From a virus, in IMG/VR virus record IMGVR_UViG_3300032173_000002, positions 36,373 through 100,372 of that record: 64,000 nt of DNA; one strand, given 5' to 3'. Shown here piece by piece: positions 24,870 through 34,584 of this stretch. A program made the position numbers and the translations under genes. Position 1 is the first letter of the stretch. Every line of letters begins with the position of its first letter. Under the pieces are notes generated by a model that saw nothing but the letters and a program-made list of their open reading frames with translations, was not told the DNA's origin and did not search any database.

Positions 24870-25661
24870 TTGGCTATCCTGAGAACAGAGTTTATCGAAG
24901 ATACAATCAAGAATCCAAATGCTAGGGTTCAGATCATAGCAGATGGAGCAGGAGTGAATGTAATTAGCTGGCTTACTCGACCACTTCAGTTTACACAGCT
25001 GGGCTCCACTTGGAAAGCACCATTTGAGTTTACCCAAGCCCAAGGGATTCTCACAAATTTATACAATGTGTTCGCTCGGATGGGTGGCCTCCCGCAAGGA
25101 AAAATGGAATTACCAGCGCAGACCATTGCCTTCTGGGGAGGTAGTTCCAGACCGATCATAATCGCTGAACTCATGTTCGTTTCCTATATGAAGGGGGAAG
25201 ATCCACGACAGCAAATACTTCAACTCATAAAGTGTATAGCACCCACTACATTAGAGCTTACTATTCCCATCTTAGGCAAGGTCCAAGCAACTTACCAGGC
25301 CCCTCTTGGCTACGCTGGTGGTGCAGGTAGAACAGCTACCAGTGGGGCGACAGGGACAGTCCAGTTGAGTATTGGACAATGGTTCTGTGCTCGGAATTTG
25401 CTGGTGAGTTCTGTTAGCCCTGGTTTCTCTATCCAGACTACAAATGAGAACTGGCCTTTGTATGCTACTGCTACCGTAAACTTTGAGCCCTATATGATGC
25501 CCACTTTTAATGACTTCTGTGGCTGGTTCAAACAGCCAGTACAAGCGGAATCTACGCCCGGAGAAATAGTGGGTAAAGGCTCAAGAGAAGTTGGTAAGGA
25601 TATAGTAAAAACTCCCTGGGGTGGAGTAATCCCGGAGAAATGGGGGGAGGTAGGTCCGTAA
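24870..25661 (+). CDS. Baseplate or tube-associated protein
   Basis: The protein is 263 aa from TTG 24870, nine nt after the tape measure. It is beta-rich with a WPLYATATVNFEPYMMPTFN segment. Its position between the tape measure and the gp53-like gene matches baseplate/tube-interface proteins (T4 gp48/gp54 region). The assignment is mainly by synteny. Confidence 0.55.
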   Translation: MAILRTEFIEDTIKNPNARVQIIADGAGVNVISWLTRPLQFTQLGSTWKAPFEFTQAQGILTNLYNVFARMGGLPQGKMELPAQTIAFWGGSSRPIIIAELMFVSYMKGEDPRQQILQLIKCIAPTTLELTIPILGKVQATYQAPLGYAGGAGRTATSGATGTVQLSIGQWFCARNLLVSSVSPGFSIQTTNENWPLYATATVNFEPYMMPTFNDFCGWFKQPVQAESTPGEIVGKGSREVGKDIVKTPWGGVIPEKWGEVGP

Positions 25662-25663
25662 CT

Positions 25664-26002
25664 ATGTATTATATCAATTCGGATTTGGAAGGAAATAGAT
25701 TCGACTTGGCTCGCTTCTGTGCTTTTACCGAAAGCATCTACGACGACTTGGACTCATACTTTATGAGTGCTCTTCTGAAAATTCCTCCTGCAGGTGTTTA
25801 TGTAATTCAGAAGGAGAGTAATCGTCCGGATGCTCTATCTTTCACTCTTTACAGAGACACGCAGTATTGGTGGATTCTACTCGTCTATAATGGAATGATT
25901 AGTCATGAAGAGCTTACTCCAGGGAGAACTATTAGTTATCCCTCTTTGGATCAGCTTGAAACTCTCTACTTCCAACTAAATGCAATGGGTTCCTCTGTAT
26001 GA
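25664..26002 (+). CDS. Baseplate wedge protein, gp53-like
   Basis: ATG 25664 follows the upstream stop closely. The protein is 112 aa, with a PDALSFTLYRDTQYWWILLV segment that resembles the aromatic YWW motif of gp53-type or LysM-containing wedge proteins. The TGA overlaps the next gene's ATG region. It is expected to link wedge and hub. Confidence 0.6.
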   Translation: MYYINSDLEGNRFDLARFCAFTESIYDDLDSYFMSALLKIPPAGVYVIQKESNRPDALSFTLYRDTQYWWILLVYNGMISHEELTPGRTISYPSLDQLETLYFQLNAMGSSV

Positions 26003-27135
26003 TCGGCGTAGAAGGTCAGTATGTATTGAAATTCAAAATAGGTAAGTTTGACGACTTCCTTGCAGAGAGTGATTTGGAAGAGTTTACGATCATTGAAGAA
26101 GCTGGGAATGTCCTTCCCACCTTTGATTTGCTGTGCCGGGTTCGCTTTCCTGAAGTGATTGCTTATCTGAACGAGGGAAATATATTAGAAGCTGCTTTTG
26201 GTCAGAGACAATCGGAGATGATTAACTCCCGACTGCTGATAATGAACAAAGAGCTAATCGGGACAGGTTTGAGTCTTTATACAGTGAGGCTGAAAGGAAT
26301 TTCCTGCTATCCTGGGTACCTATCCGACAGCAAGACAAGAGTGTTGGGACCAATGTCGGCTATTGAAGCTGTAAGTCAAGTTGTTAGATCCTGGTTCAAG
26401 ACGAACTTTAATGTTTCGTCCTCCCAGGATAACCAACGATGGTACCAGGTGGGTATTTGCGACAAGCTATTCATAAATCACCTTTGGATTCATGCTTGGC
26501 TACCTAATTCCTTTCCCGCTGTGGGTATCACTTGCGACGGGACATTTGTCCTGAGAGATGTTAGAGTACTGGCTGGACAAAAATACAAATGGAAACTCGT
26601 TCCTTATACTCCAGTGAAGAATGAGGAGATTGGATTTAGCGGGGACTACTCTGTAAAATCGGAGTCTGGATTCTATAATCAATGGATGGGTTACGGTCGG
26701 GAGCGCCATGTATTGAATCTGGACACCGGAGATGCGAAGGTTGAATCACCTAATCCTATCGGGCCTATCCTTCCAGTTGCTTCCAAATTGGATCGTTACG
26801 GACAAGTTCAGAGCAAAAAGGATGAGTCCGGTTTCCTTAGTGAGAATGTAGATCCCAACTACCACAAGGCATATCTTCAGAATCTCTCCAGCTTAGCTGT
26901 TTTTTCCTCCACCGGGATTGAAGTGAGTTACGCAGGGAGATTCAAGAATACCAGGGTGCTGGATCTAGTAATGGTTACTGACAAGGACATAAGGACACCG
27001 AGTCAAGCAGCCGAGGCGCAGTCTGGTCTATATCTTGTTGGAAGGGTGACCAGGACTTTTACTAACAAGACCTTGGATACTTCGTTGAGACTTACAAGAG
27101 AGTCACTAAGCCAGATGAAGGGGGAGTTTAAGTAA
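25999..27135 (+). CDS. Baseplate hub protein, gp27/gpD-like
   Basis: The protein is 378 aa. The order tube, tape measure, gp53-like, this gene, then spike matches the hub position. Beta-barrel-like segments (YVLKFKIGKFDDFLAES, LYTVRLKGISCYPGYL) and a late GLYLVGRVTRTFTNKTLDTS strand agree with gp27/gpD hub folds. It should be the trimeric platform carrying the spike. Confidence 0.65.
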   Translation: MIGVEGQYVLKFKIGKFDDFLAESDLEEFTIIEEAGNVLPTFDLLCRVRFPEVIAYLNEGNILEAAFGQRQSEMINSRLLIMNKELIGTGLSLYTVRLKGISCYPGYLSDSKTRVLGPMSAIEAVSQVVRSWFKTNFNVSSSQDNQRWYQVGICDKLFINHLWIHAWLPNSFPAVGITCDGTFVLRDVRVLAGQKYKWKLVPYTPVKNEEIGFSGDYSVKSESGFYNQWMGYGRERHVLNLDTGDAKVESPNPIGPILPVASKLDRYGQVQSKKDESGFLSENVDPNYHKAYLQNLSSLAVFSSTGIEVSYAGRFKNTRVLDLVMVTDKDIRTPSQAAEAQSGLYLVGRVTRTFTNKTLDTSLRLTRESLSQMKGEFK

Positions 27136-27252
27136 AACCTCCTTAAAAACACCCTGAATTTCAGTAGAAATGCCCCTTAAAACCTATTTTCTTTTCTTAC
27201 CCCTAATTTTTCCTTGGGTAGTGCTGTTAATTAGTGGAAATGGGAAATATCT

Positions 27253-27915
27253 ATGCTGATCCAGTTACCTGAATGGCTAAAGAAAAATTTCGATTTGAGG
27301 CGTCTCCACGAGGGTACTGTTCTGGACAATAATGATCCACTCATGCTGGGGAGAGTCAAGGTGACAGTACCCGGAATCTTGGAAGGAAGTTCCTCTGACT
27401 TGCCCTGGGTCTACCCAATGACTCCCACCTTCTTGGGAGGCGGTCAGGGGAGCATAGCATTCTTCGTTCCAGAATTAGACTCCAAGATTGCCGTATGGTT
27501 TCCAATGGAGGAAGTCTATTTTGGTTTCTACATTGGTCACTTTCATACCCAGTCTGCTCACGAGAGCCTCTTTGAGGAAGACTATCCTAACAGCTATGGA
27601 TTCAAGGACTCCGGCGGCACTTACCTTTTAGTCAACAAGACCCAGGGTTACTTAAAGGTCTTTCATCAGTCTGGCTCTTCCATCGTCATTTACAAGGAAG
27701 GAAAGATAGAACTGCAAGGGAAGGCTAACATCCTGGTCTCGGCGGATGGGAATGTGGAAGTCAAAGCGACTGGGGATGTATCCTTGAGCACTCAGATGGG
27801 TAGGATTCTGCTGGGAGGAGATTTCGCAGTAGCGGGAGTAGTAACTGAAAATAGCTATTGTCCACTTCGAGGGACTCACTCAGGTGCAGGGTCTACTACC
27901 GTGAAAGCAATGTAA
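27253..27915 (+). CDS. Baseplate spike protein, gp5/gpV-like
   Basis: The protein is 220 aa. The N-terminal OB-fold segment (DNNDPLMLGRVKVTVPGI, then ELDSKIAVWFP) is characteristic of gp5/gpV spikes. The C-terminal repeats (ASILVSADGNVEVKATGDVS-like) fit the triple-stranded beta-helix. The 117-nt spacer before it holds an AT-rich, pyrimidine-rich stretch with no clear gene. Confidence 0.8.
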   Translation: MLIQLPEWLKKNFDLRRLHEGTVLDNNDPLMLGRVKVTVPGILEGSSSDLPWVYPMTPTFLGGGQGSIAFFVPELDSKIAVWFPMEEVYFGFYIGHFHTQSAHESLFEEDYPNSYGFKDSGGTYLLVNKTQGYLKVFHQSGSSIVIYKEGKIELQGKANILVSADGNVEVKATGDVSLSTQMGRILLGGDFAVAGVVTENSYCPLRGTHSGAGSTTVKAM

Positions 27916-27924
27916 GGAGTATCT

Positions 27925-28299
27925 ATGAGCATTTACTCTGATATTAGACAGGATACTGGATTAACAGCCACAGTAGAAGATGAAGAGGCAATGGGCCAGG
28001 CGCTTGCTATGCTTTTGCTTACAGAGCCTGGGGAACGCCTGTTCATGTCGGACTACGGAGCAGGCCTGGAGAGCTTGCTATTCGAGGTAATGGATGAGAC
28101 CACCGCAAATCAGATTTATGCGAGAGTTATGGGATCAATTGAGCGGTGGGAGCCCAGGGTAATTTTGATGGAGAATCGTTGCTCGGTGACTCCCGACTAC
28201 GATAATCACTCTTACACAGTAAATCTGGTATTCATGATCGCTGGTCTTAGTGGGCAAAGGTTTGAAAAGCAATTTTCCTTGTCTATGCAAGGAGGTTAG
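27925..28299 (+). CDS. Baseplate wedge protein, gp25-like
   Basis: The protein is 124 aa, the usual length for gp25/gpW wedge proteins. LLLTEPGERLFMSDYGAGLE contains the family EPGER...YG signature. It is needed for sheath assembly initiation. Confidence 0.88.
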   Translation: MSIYSDIRQDTGLTATVEDEEAMGQALAMLLLTEPGERLFMSDYGAGLESLLFEVMDETTANQIYARVMGSIERWEPRVILMENRCSVTPDYDNHSYTVNLVFMIAGLSGQRFEKQFSLSMQGG

Positions 28300-28304
28300 C
28301 TAAT

Positions 28305-29630
28305 ATGATTGAGCAGGAGTCTGTGTCGTTTGAAGCAATAGAACAAGATTTTCTGGACTACCTATCGGAGTTGCCCGACACATATAAGTGGAAGGATCAA
28401 TACGAGGATAGTGTAGGGCAGACTCTCATTGAGTTACTGGCTGGATTTGGATCTTTCCTTGGGACTCGGATTCTGCTGACTCGCAGAGAAGCCTTTCTAT
28501 CAACTGCTTTGCTGCGGTCATCTGTCCAGGGGATCGCTGGTAGCAACTTAGGATACTCAGTCTACCGAGGAAGGAACCCTCATGTCCAGCTTACAGTTAC
28601 TGCGAGCAGTCCAGTCACTCTGAATAAGTTTCAATCGGTGGGTTCCTATGGTCAGTATGATGTAGTGATGGCTACTCAACAAAGCCTGGTTGTAGGGAGT
28701 AATGTAGTAGAGGTGATAATAGGGGACACCAAGACTTCCTCTCAATTGATCCAGACCAATGACCCAACTACATTTCGATTCTATGATTCGGGGGTTTCGG
28801 AGGACTACTTTGTTGACTTGAATGGAAATGAAGTTCCTGTATCGTCTGAGTACAAGGATCTCCTCGAAGACTATTATCTGGCAATAACAAACTATCTGAA
28901 TTCTGTTGATGTTTCTTATTTGAACGATGGGAGTTATAACTATTCAGTGGGGGATACCCTGACTCTTCACTATGTGGAGAAGGCAAGCATTGGTGCTGTG
29001 GATTTGTCATCTGTTATGTTTGACTATGGAGTGGTTACTGATAGTGAACTTCTCTACCCGGACATTTCTGCTGATAGCTTGGATTTGATTCGGATTAAGG
29101 CTCCTATGTACCATGAGACTCAGTCTATGGTAAGGAGCAAGGAGGATTTCAAGAAGCTTACCACTACTCTGATCGAGGGCGGCAAAGATGTGAACGGAAG
29201 GGATGTATCTCCTGCGGTAATCGAGTTGGTTTATGTTAAAGAGGATGGCTCTCTAATGACCGAGCAGGAGAAGGATGATCTGATAGAGGCCCTGGACTCT
29301 TACCGGCTGTTTGGAACTTGTCCTCCAACTATTATTGATCCTACAAAGGTGGATATTCCCTTAGATGTTTCCGTTACTCTCCTCCCTGGATCTTCCCAAA
29401 CAGTTTCTAACATAGAAGATACAATAGATGACTCGCTTGATGATTATACCAAAGTGTTGGGTGCCTCATTTGATATGACTGGCCTGGAGTATGATATAGA
29501 GCGGCTGGATGGAGTAAAGTATGCAAGAGTATATCTTGCTTCTGGGAGTCCTGTGGTGGCTTCTGGTTCCATTATCAATCTCGACTGGGATGAGTATGCT
29601 GAGTTTTACTATAATTTGTCTGTGTTTTAG
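28305..29630 (+). CDS. Baseplate wedge protein, gp6/gpJ-like
   Basis: The protein is 441 aa directly after gp25. It has the gpJ opening (QTLIELLAGFGSFLGTRILL) and the ITTTLIEGGKDVNGRDV-type middle. The C-terminal YARVYLASGSPVVASGSIIN ends as in gpJ family members. It forms the wedge dimer of the inner baseplate. The stop overlaps the next GTG. Confidence 0.85.
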   Translation: MIEQESVSFEAIEQDFLDYLSELPDTYKWKDQYEDSVGQTLIELLAGFGSFLGTRILLTRREAFLSTALLRSSVQGIAGSNLGYSVYRGRNPHVQLTVTASSPVTLNKFQSVGSYGQYDVVMATQQSLVVGSNVVEVIIGDTKTSSQLIQTNDPTTFRFYDSGVSEDYFVDLNGNEVPVSSEYKDLLEDYYLAITNYLNSVDVSYLNDGSYNYSVGDTLTLHYVEKASIGAVDLSSVMFDYGVVTDSELLYPDISADSLDLIRIKAPMYHETQSMVRSKEDFKKLTTTLIEGGKDVNGRDVSPAVIELVYVKEDGSLMTEQEKDDLIEALDSYRLFGTCPPTIIDPTKVDIPLDVSVTLLPGSSQTVSNIEDTIDDSLDDYTKVLGASFDMTGLEYDIERLDGVKYARVYLASGSPVVASGSIINLDWDEYAEFYYNLSVF

Positions 29631-30460
29631 TGAGGCAAGAGATGCTGGTATATAAGGGAAATGTGTTAGACAAGGATTTAGTGTCACCTCCTCCGGCTCC
29701 AGCCCAGGGAGATGTCTATATTGTTGGCAGTGAGGCTACCGGGGAGTGGGAGGGACACGATCAGGAAATTGCTACCTTCAGTGGGTCCTCTTGGTTATTC
29801 TATCGGCCAAGAACAGACTGGAAGGTTTGGGTGGAAGACGAGTCCCTATTCTACCTTTACACACCTGACAACCTTTGGGTAGCAAAAAATTCAGTGGCTG
29901 ATTATATCCCATTGGCCCAGAGGGAGAAAGACTTCTGGGTGCTCACGACAACTCTAATCGAGCGTAAGATAGCAGATCTCGATCCAGAAATCAGAAAGAT
30001 CGCTACCAAGTGGGATGCGATAGACGAATATGATGAGGAGTCCTTGAGAGGGATTATCTCGGAGATGGGCTATGGATACATTTCTGATATGTTCGAGCTT
30101 ACAAATCAGCAGCTTCGCTCCCTGGTAAATTTCCTCAACTTGATACACTATCTGAAGGGGACTAGGGCTGGCCTGGAGCTTGTCTTTAAGTTGACCGGAG
30201 TGATCTCTTATGAGATCAAAGAGTGGTGGGAACTTACCTACTGGGATGTATGTGAGATATTTGGTGTCCTGGGAAGCTGGGATCATCTTTTGAGCACCCC
30301 ATCTTCTGCCGGGTTGTGGACACCAAATGTTGAGCCCCACACTTTTGTTATCCTGAACGCAAATGTTCCTAATAAACAGCCGGACACAGAGAAGAAGATC
30401 AGGAACTTCTGTCGTAATTATGTTTATCCAATGCTGGTAATGCTTACATTTTCATCGTAG
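29630..30460 (+). CDS. Baseplate/tail protein: DUF2793-like N-terminus fused to gpI-like domain
   Basis: The protein is 276 aa from GTG 29630 (an ATG at 29642 is possible). Residues 15-90 (PPAPAQGDVYIVGSEATGEW, then WKVWVEDESLFYLY) match the DUF2793 type found in phage virion proteins. Residues 120-230 (YLKGTRAGLELVFKLTGVIS) match the P2 gpI/gp53-type connector. It probably joins baseplate to fibres. Confidence 0.75.
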   Translation: MRQEMLVYKGNVLDKDLVSPPPAPAQGDVYIVGSEATGEWEGHDQEIATFSGSSWLFYRPRTDWKVWVEDESLFYLYTPDNLWVAKNSVADYIPLAQREKDFWVLTTTLIERKIADLDPEIRKIATKWDAIDEYDEESLRGIISEMGYGYISDMFELTNQQLRSLVNFLNLIHYLKGTRAGLELVFKLTGVISYEIKEWWELTYWDVCEIFGVLGSWDHLLSTPSSAGLWTPNVEPHTFVILNANVPNKQPDTEKKIRNFCRNYVYPMLVMLTFSS

Positions 30461-30472
30461 TGGGAGGGAGCT

Positions 30473-32050
30473 ATGACTCTGCCTTTTGGAAGGGATGGAA
30501 AGCCATTTCAGTTGGAGACTCAAGATCGCTCTTTTATTGGGGCTCCTCCTCACAAAGGAGTTCCAATACCAGATCAAGACCTGGGTGCCATGCAAAGAAT
30601 CTTGGGAGACCGCCTTGCGGAATTTACAAAGAGAATGTTCACTGCGGGCTGGTTGTCCAAGGGAGCTTTGACTGGAGGGACAAACTGTGTCAAGATGGCG
30701 CCAAGTCAGGCTCTGGTAGATGGAAGGGAAGTTCACTGGGAGAGTAGTTTTACTCAAGATGGGCAAATCACTCTACCCAGTGCTGGGGAATCAGATCGTT
30801 ATGACCTAGTCTTTGTGGAGTTTTGGGTCGAGACCGTAACCTATACTTCCACAATTTTCCGTTATGGAAATGTAGACTACTATGGGGAGAACTTCACAAA
30901 TGACTTAGTAGATCCTGATTGCCATCACCCGAATGGAGACGAGGTAACTGCCAGGCTCCAGCTTCGATACCGAACAAGGTATCTGGAGGACGCTAGTTCA
31001 CTGAGCGATAGCGATTGTCATGTCCAGGGGAAGAAAGCTGTTCCGGACTCTTCTAAGCACTGGTCTTTTGATCCGGTGAACAATATATGGTATTGCAATG
31101 CAGGGACAGATTTCGATGACTTGACAGGCTATGTATATGCCCTCCCGATTTGCATCGCCTTTCGTCCTGCTGGGAACAGTTCTGTCTCCACTATTTATGA
31201 TATGAGAGACTATGTACACATCAAGCCATTCGCTCTCAATACTTCCTTCTCCCAGTCTTCAGAGGAGGTGAACGATCTTATCATTGAAGACAGGGATATC
31301 ATTATTCCTAGCACTTCTCTGGATGGTTTCGTCCTACAAAATAATGAAGATGATCCAGACTATGCTATTGACATAGGTGGCGGGATTGCTATGGATAGCA
31401 CCCACACCTATCTGATGGTGCTGGAGTCTAAGGTGAAGAAGTGGCTGAATCTCCCCTGGGAACAGGGGGATGATAAGGGAATGCTAGACTCAGGTTCGAT
31501 GGCTGCTGATGAGTGGTATTATATCTGGGTGATTCGTCAGGATATTGGTGGAGCAGTAGATATACTGGCTTCTACATCGTATTCAGATCCAGATCTGCCC
31601 TCTGGTTGGTCTATCAAGCGAAGAATTGGAGAGATATATTCTGATTCTAATGGACACATAAAGCAATTCCTATCTTGGGGGAACGATGTCTACTGGAAAA
31701 CAGCTGTGCTAGATGTAAATGTTGCGGGATTTCAGGGTCCTGCTCTATTTCAGCTTACTGTTCCAATAGGCTTCCGGGTGAAGGCTTATTGTTCAGCCTC
31801 AATTGTAGGGGAACATTCTCCCTGGCTATATGTATATAGTCCAGAAGTAAGCTCATACGGACAGTATGTGTGTAGAGCAGTTACAGATAATCACGAAGCA
31901 AGTAGGACTACCGTATTGACTGATGCCACCGCTAGGGTTACTGTTTACACTTCTCAGTCCGATTGTGAAGTTCAGGTCTATACGCTCGGTTATGAGTCCC
32001 CAAGAGGAAGGACAATGAGAGTGGCATCGGGGACAGAGCTGTCATTTTGA
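30473..32050 (+). CDS. Tail fibre-like structural protein
   Basis: The protein is 525 aa. It begins with QDRSFIGAPPHKGVPIPDQD and a long beta-rich body (LVDGREVHWESSF, RYDLVFVEFWVE), as in proximal fibre or DUF4815-type virion proteins. It lies next to the gpI-like gene, the usual place for fibre attachment proteins. The receptor target is unknown. Confidence 0.65.
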   Translation: MTLPFGRDGKPFQLETQDRSFIGAPPHKGVPIPDQDLGAMQRILGDRLAEFTKRMFTAGWLSKGALTGGTNCVKMAPSQALVDGREVHWESSFTQDGQITLPSAGESDRYDLVFVEFWVETVTYTSTIFRYGNVDYYGENFTNDLVDPDCHHPNGDEVTARLQLRYRTRYLEDASSLSDSDCHVQGKKAVPDSSKHWSFDPVNNIWYCNAGTDFDDLTGYVYALPICIAFRPAGNSSVSTIYDMRDYVHIKPFALNTSFSQSSEEVNDLIIEDRDIIIPSTSLDGFVLQNNEDDPDYAIDIGGGIAMDSTHTYLMVLESKVKKWLNLPWEQGDDKGMLDSGSMAADEWYYIWVIRQDIGGAVDILASTSYSDPDLPSGWSIKRRIGEIYSDSNGHIKQFLSWGNDVYWKTAVLDVNVAGFQGPALFQLTVPIGFRVKAYCSASIVGEHSPWLYVYSPEVSSYGQYVCRAVTDNHEASRTTVLTDATARVTVYTSQSDCEVQVYTLGYESPRGRTMRVASGTELSF

Positions 32051-32071
32051 ATTCTAAAGTAAGGAGTCTCT

Positions 32072-33889
32072 ATGTACCAGAATCATTTAAGGTTTTATTT
32101 TAGAGAAGTAAAGTCTTTTGCTGACTATGATCCAGTTTTTGGTTGCTTTATTGACTATGGCGAGGTATTGACTGCATATGCCCAGTGGGAAAACACAAAA
32201 GGCACATTCTATATTTTTGTAAATTTTGACAGGCTTCAATTGAATGGGAAAAAGATCCAAGTTCGATGGAAGGTTGGTGCTGCTTCTCCCCCACCACTTC
32301 CTGTATTTGTAGAAGTGTATGATGGAAGTTACGATCGTACCAATGATAATGATTTCCCTGAGAATCAAAGCACTCCCCTTCTTAAAGGGAATGGACTGTT
32401 ACAGACTATATTCCAGCAAGAATCTACCGACGGAGAGTGGGTTGAGACTAATATAGCAGAAATAGATACATCAGGAGGCAAAGAGAGTCAGTGCTGTTTG
32501 ATGTTTCGATTTGTTGATGCTTGGGCTACAATGTATTCCATAGATAGCGAATGGCTGTATATTGACTGGATAAAATTTTATACTAACACGGGGGAGCTGT
32601 GGATCGTTGAGGATTTTGATCCTCCGGCAGATATTCTTTATGAGCAGGACAATACCATAAAGGATTATGGCTATATTTCATTTAACGATCCACCAGAACC
32701 ACCAGTTACTTTGCCAGAAGACGAGTACAGTTACACCAAGGGAGGGAAAGATATGTTTGTAACGAAGAGTGTTTATGTTCCCAAGTTCACGGTTAGTGAA
32801 CTACCTGGGATAGTATTCGGCGGATTTATTGTAGATAAGTATGTTTGTAGTCAGCCAGGGGCAGGCCCTTCCAATGGTTCTCCGGTGATTGCGCATGGGG
32901 AGAGCCCAAGGGGTACCGCAGCCAGGTCGGCTCCGGGTGTTCCTGCTTGGGATTATATCAAGATGGCACAGGCGATGATCGCTTGCTGTAATCGAGGGAA
33001 GGGCTGGCATTTGATAACTCCCTTTGAGTGGGCAGCCATAGCCTGGATGTCCAAGAAGCTTAACTCCCAGCCCAGAGGACCAAATGCAAATACTAATCCT
33101 CCTTCAGATGCGGATTGTCCCTTTGAAACTGCTATACTGGACAGAGATTTACTCCAGTACGAGTCAGGGGCATACAGAGCACTGACGGGTACTGGGCCTG
33201 CGTCCTGGGCTCATAATGGTCAACCAGTCGGGGGAATCTATGATCTAAATGGGGTTGTATGGCAATGGGTAATGGCTTTCATGACCACAGATGGGTATTT
33301 GAGATATCCGGCCAACTTCAACTTAACTTACCTAGGTAGTCCATTTGGCAGGGGGACTATCACTGGATCAGGTGGGGCTACCCCCACTTTAACTTGTAAT
33401 GGGTCTGGAGGAAACTGGCTGAAAGAGTGGCAGGAAGATGAATTCAACGGTTCACAGTATTCTGTATTTATAGCAGAAGCGAATGATACAGAGGGAGCCC
33501 TTTATCAAAACATTCAAGATACTACACCAACTACCATCGTCCTTCCCAATGGGGCAGATCCTGGGGATGGGATCGCAACTTTCGTGATCCTCAAAACAGG
33601 GAGCACGGACATCACCCAGGGGATGCTCTCTGAGAATTTGATTACCAGCCTGATCACAGATATTTCCAGTGATCTTTCTAGGATGACAATACCTGCAACT
33701 TCCGACGAGACTGGCTCAGAGGAGTTTGGTTATGATGTCTACTCATTTGACCAGTTCAGCGAGCGGGGGATGGTGAGAGGAGGGGCTTATAATACAGGTA
33801 AAGGGGCTGGGGTTTTCTCCTTGAGCTTTAGCAATGACCCTGACTCCTATCTCCCCAACATTGGGTTCAGGGCTTCAAAGGCTCTGTGA
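32072..33889 (+). CDS. Receptor-binding-type protein with C-type-lectin/FGE-like C-terminus
   Basis: The protein is 605 aa. Residues 1 to about 210 are a beta-sandwich-like module. From about residue 230 it has formylglycine-generating-enzyme/C-type-lectin features: FIVDKYVCSQ, HLITPFEWAAIAWMSKK, GGIYDLNGVVWQWV, and a final MVRGGAYNTGKGAGVFSLSF ending IGFRASKAL. This is the fold used for ligand binding at phage fibre tips and by diversity-generating retroelement targets. No reverse transcriptase or template repeat is seen in the window. Confidence 0.75.
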   Translation: MYQNHLRFYFREVKSFADYDPVFGCFIDYGEVLTAYAQWENTKGTFYIFVNFDRLQLNGKKIQVRWKVGAASPPPLPVFVEVYDGSYDRTNDNDFPENQSTPLLKGNGLLQTIFQQESTDGEWVETNIAEIDTSGGKESQCCLMFRFVDAWATMYSIDSEWLYIDWIKFYTNTGELWIVEDFDPPADILYEQDNTIKDYGYISFNDPPEPPVTLPEDEYSYTKGGKDMFVTKSVYVPKFTVSELPGIVFGGFIVDKYVCSQPGAGPSNGSPVIAHGESPRGTAARSAPGVPAWDYIKMAQAMIACCNRGKGWHLITPFEWAAIAWMSKKLNSQPRGPNANTNPPSDADCPFETAILDRDLLQYESGAYRALTGTGPASWAHNGQPVGGIYDLNGVVWQWVMAFMTTDGYLRYPANFNLTYLGSPFGRGTITGSGGATPTLTCNGSGGNWLKEWQEDEFNGSQYSVFIAEANDTEGALYQNIQDTTPTTIVLPNGADPGDGIATFVILKTGSTDITQGMLSENLITSLITDISSDLSRMTIPATSDETGSEEFGYDVYSFDQFSERGMVRGGAYNTGKGAGVFSLSFSNDPDSYLPNIGFRASKAL

Positions 33890-33893
33890 GAAC

Positions 33894-33926
33894 AAAAAAG
33901 GGGGAGCTTTCGGCTACCCCCTTTTT
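33894..33926. terminator. Bidirectional rho-independent terminator
   Basis: AAAAAGGGGGAGC (33895-33907) pairs with GCTACCCCCTTTTT (33913-33926) across TTTCG, with one bulged A. An A-run precedes and a T-run follows, so it works on both strands. It separates the late + strand block from the converging - strand genes. Confidence 0.85.
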
Positions 33927-33952
33927 GCTGAGATCAATTTGTTGAGATCATT

Positions 33953-34117
33953 TCACCTCCTTTCTTGGGTTTCCTCCTTGGGGGCCTTCTGCCCCCTCCG
34001 CTTTGGTCTTGAGGTTAAGTATCTCCCGTAACAACGGCGGCAGTATTGCTTGCCATCCGCAATCCAGACAGTTCCATTTTCAATGCTTCTCTTGCATGTA
34101 TAACAGATGTATTCCAT
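33953..34117 (-). CDS. Small zinc-ribbon-like protein, 54 aa
   Basis: AGGAGGAGCAAA precedes the ATG (34117 to 34115). The product starts MEYICYTCKRS and has a second CxxC pair in QYCRRCYGR, then a basic tail (RPKRRGQK). CxxC-x17-CxxC fits a treble-clef or zinc ribbon. Last gene of the leftward block. Confidence 0.65.
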   Translation of the reverse strand: MEYICYTCKRSIENGTVWIADGKQYCRRCYGRYLTSRPKRRGQKAPKEETQERR

Positions 34118-34198
34118 TTTGCTCCTCCTCATTTCTGTAACTCTCTCAGATTTTTCAGGACGAAGTACCTTATCTGTCCTGAAACCGACCTATTGGCT

Positions 34199-34288
34199 TC
34201 ATTTGCAGCCTTCTTTAGGGCTTGGTAAACTGAAAGTGGTAGTAATACTGCCACCAGTTTCTTGTCTGATCTCTTCTTCACTAATCAT
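34199..34288 (-). CDS. Mini-protein, 29 aa
   Basis: The ATG at 34288 has AAAGGAGGTGAA just upstream and begins MISEEEIRQETGGS. The frame ends at 34199. The good ribosome binding site supports translation; no function is apparent. Confidence 0.5.
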   Translation of the reverse strand: MISEEEIRQETGGSITTTFSLPSPKEGCK

Positions 34289-34289
34289 T

Positions 34290-34478
34290 TCACCTCCTTT
34301 CCCTTTCTTCTTCATAAATCATGTCATTCCTGATTTGTCTGGCTGTCTCCTTAGCCAGATCATCCTGAGCGTCCTCGAAGGCTTGGCGACGAAGTTCTGC
34401 TAACTCGCAGTCTGTATCAGCATGAGCTCTCGCTATGATGCTGTCAATCTCTGCTGTTGGACAACCAAGCTCAAGCAT
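34290..34478 (-). CDS. Hypothetical acidic helical protein
   Basis: The first canonical start is ATG 34478 (62 aa, MLELGCPTAEIDS). It lacks a ribosome binding site, and the same frame is open upstream to about 34572 with protein-like sequence (GEPNRFKECISAVIVHR), so a non-ATG start further upstream is possible. The end abuts the 29-aa gene. Function is unknown. Confidence 0.5.
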   Translation of the reverse strand: MLELGCPTAEIDSIIARAHADTDCELAELRRQAFEDAQDDLAKETARQIRNDMIYEEERERR

Positions 34479-34584
34479 TCGGTGAACGATAACCGCGGAA
34501 ATGCATTCCTTAAATCGGTTAGGTTCACCGGTAAGGCGTAGGAATTCCGCCTTGGGGGCTTGTGGCCCCCGGTTTAGTTAAAGG

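Noticed and set aside
27136-27252. Gene or strong terminator in the gap before the spike gene
   Set aside because: AT-rich with C-runs but no convincing stem or reading frame; left unassigned.
32072-33889. Active diversity-generating retroelement
   Set aside because: The target-like fold is present, but neither a reverse transcriptase nor a template repeat is visible in the window.
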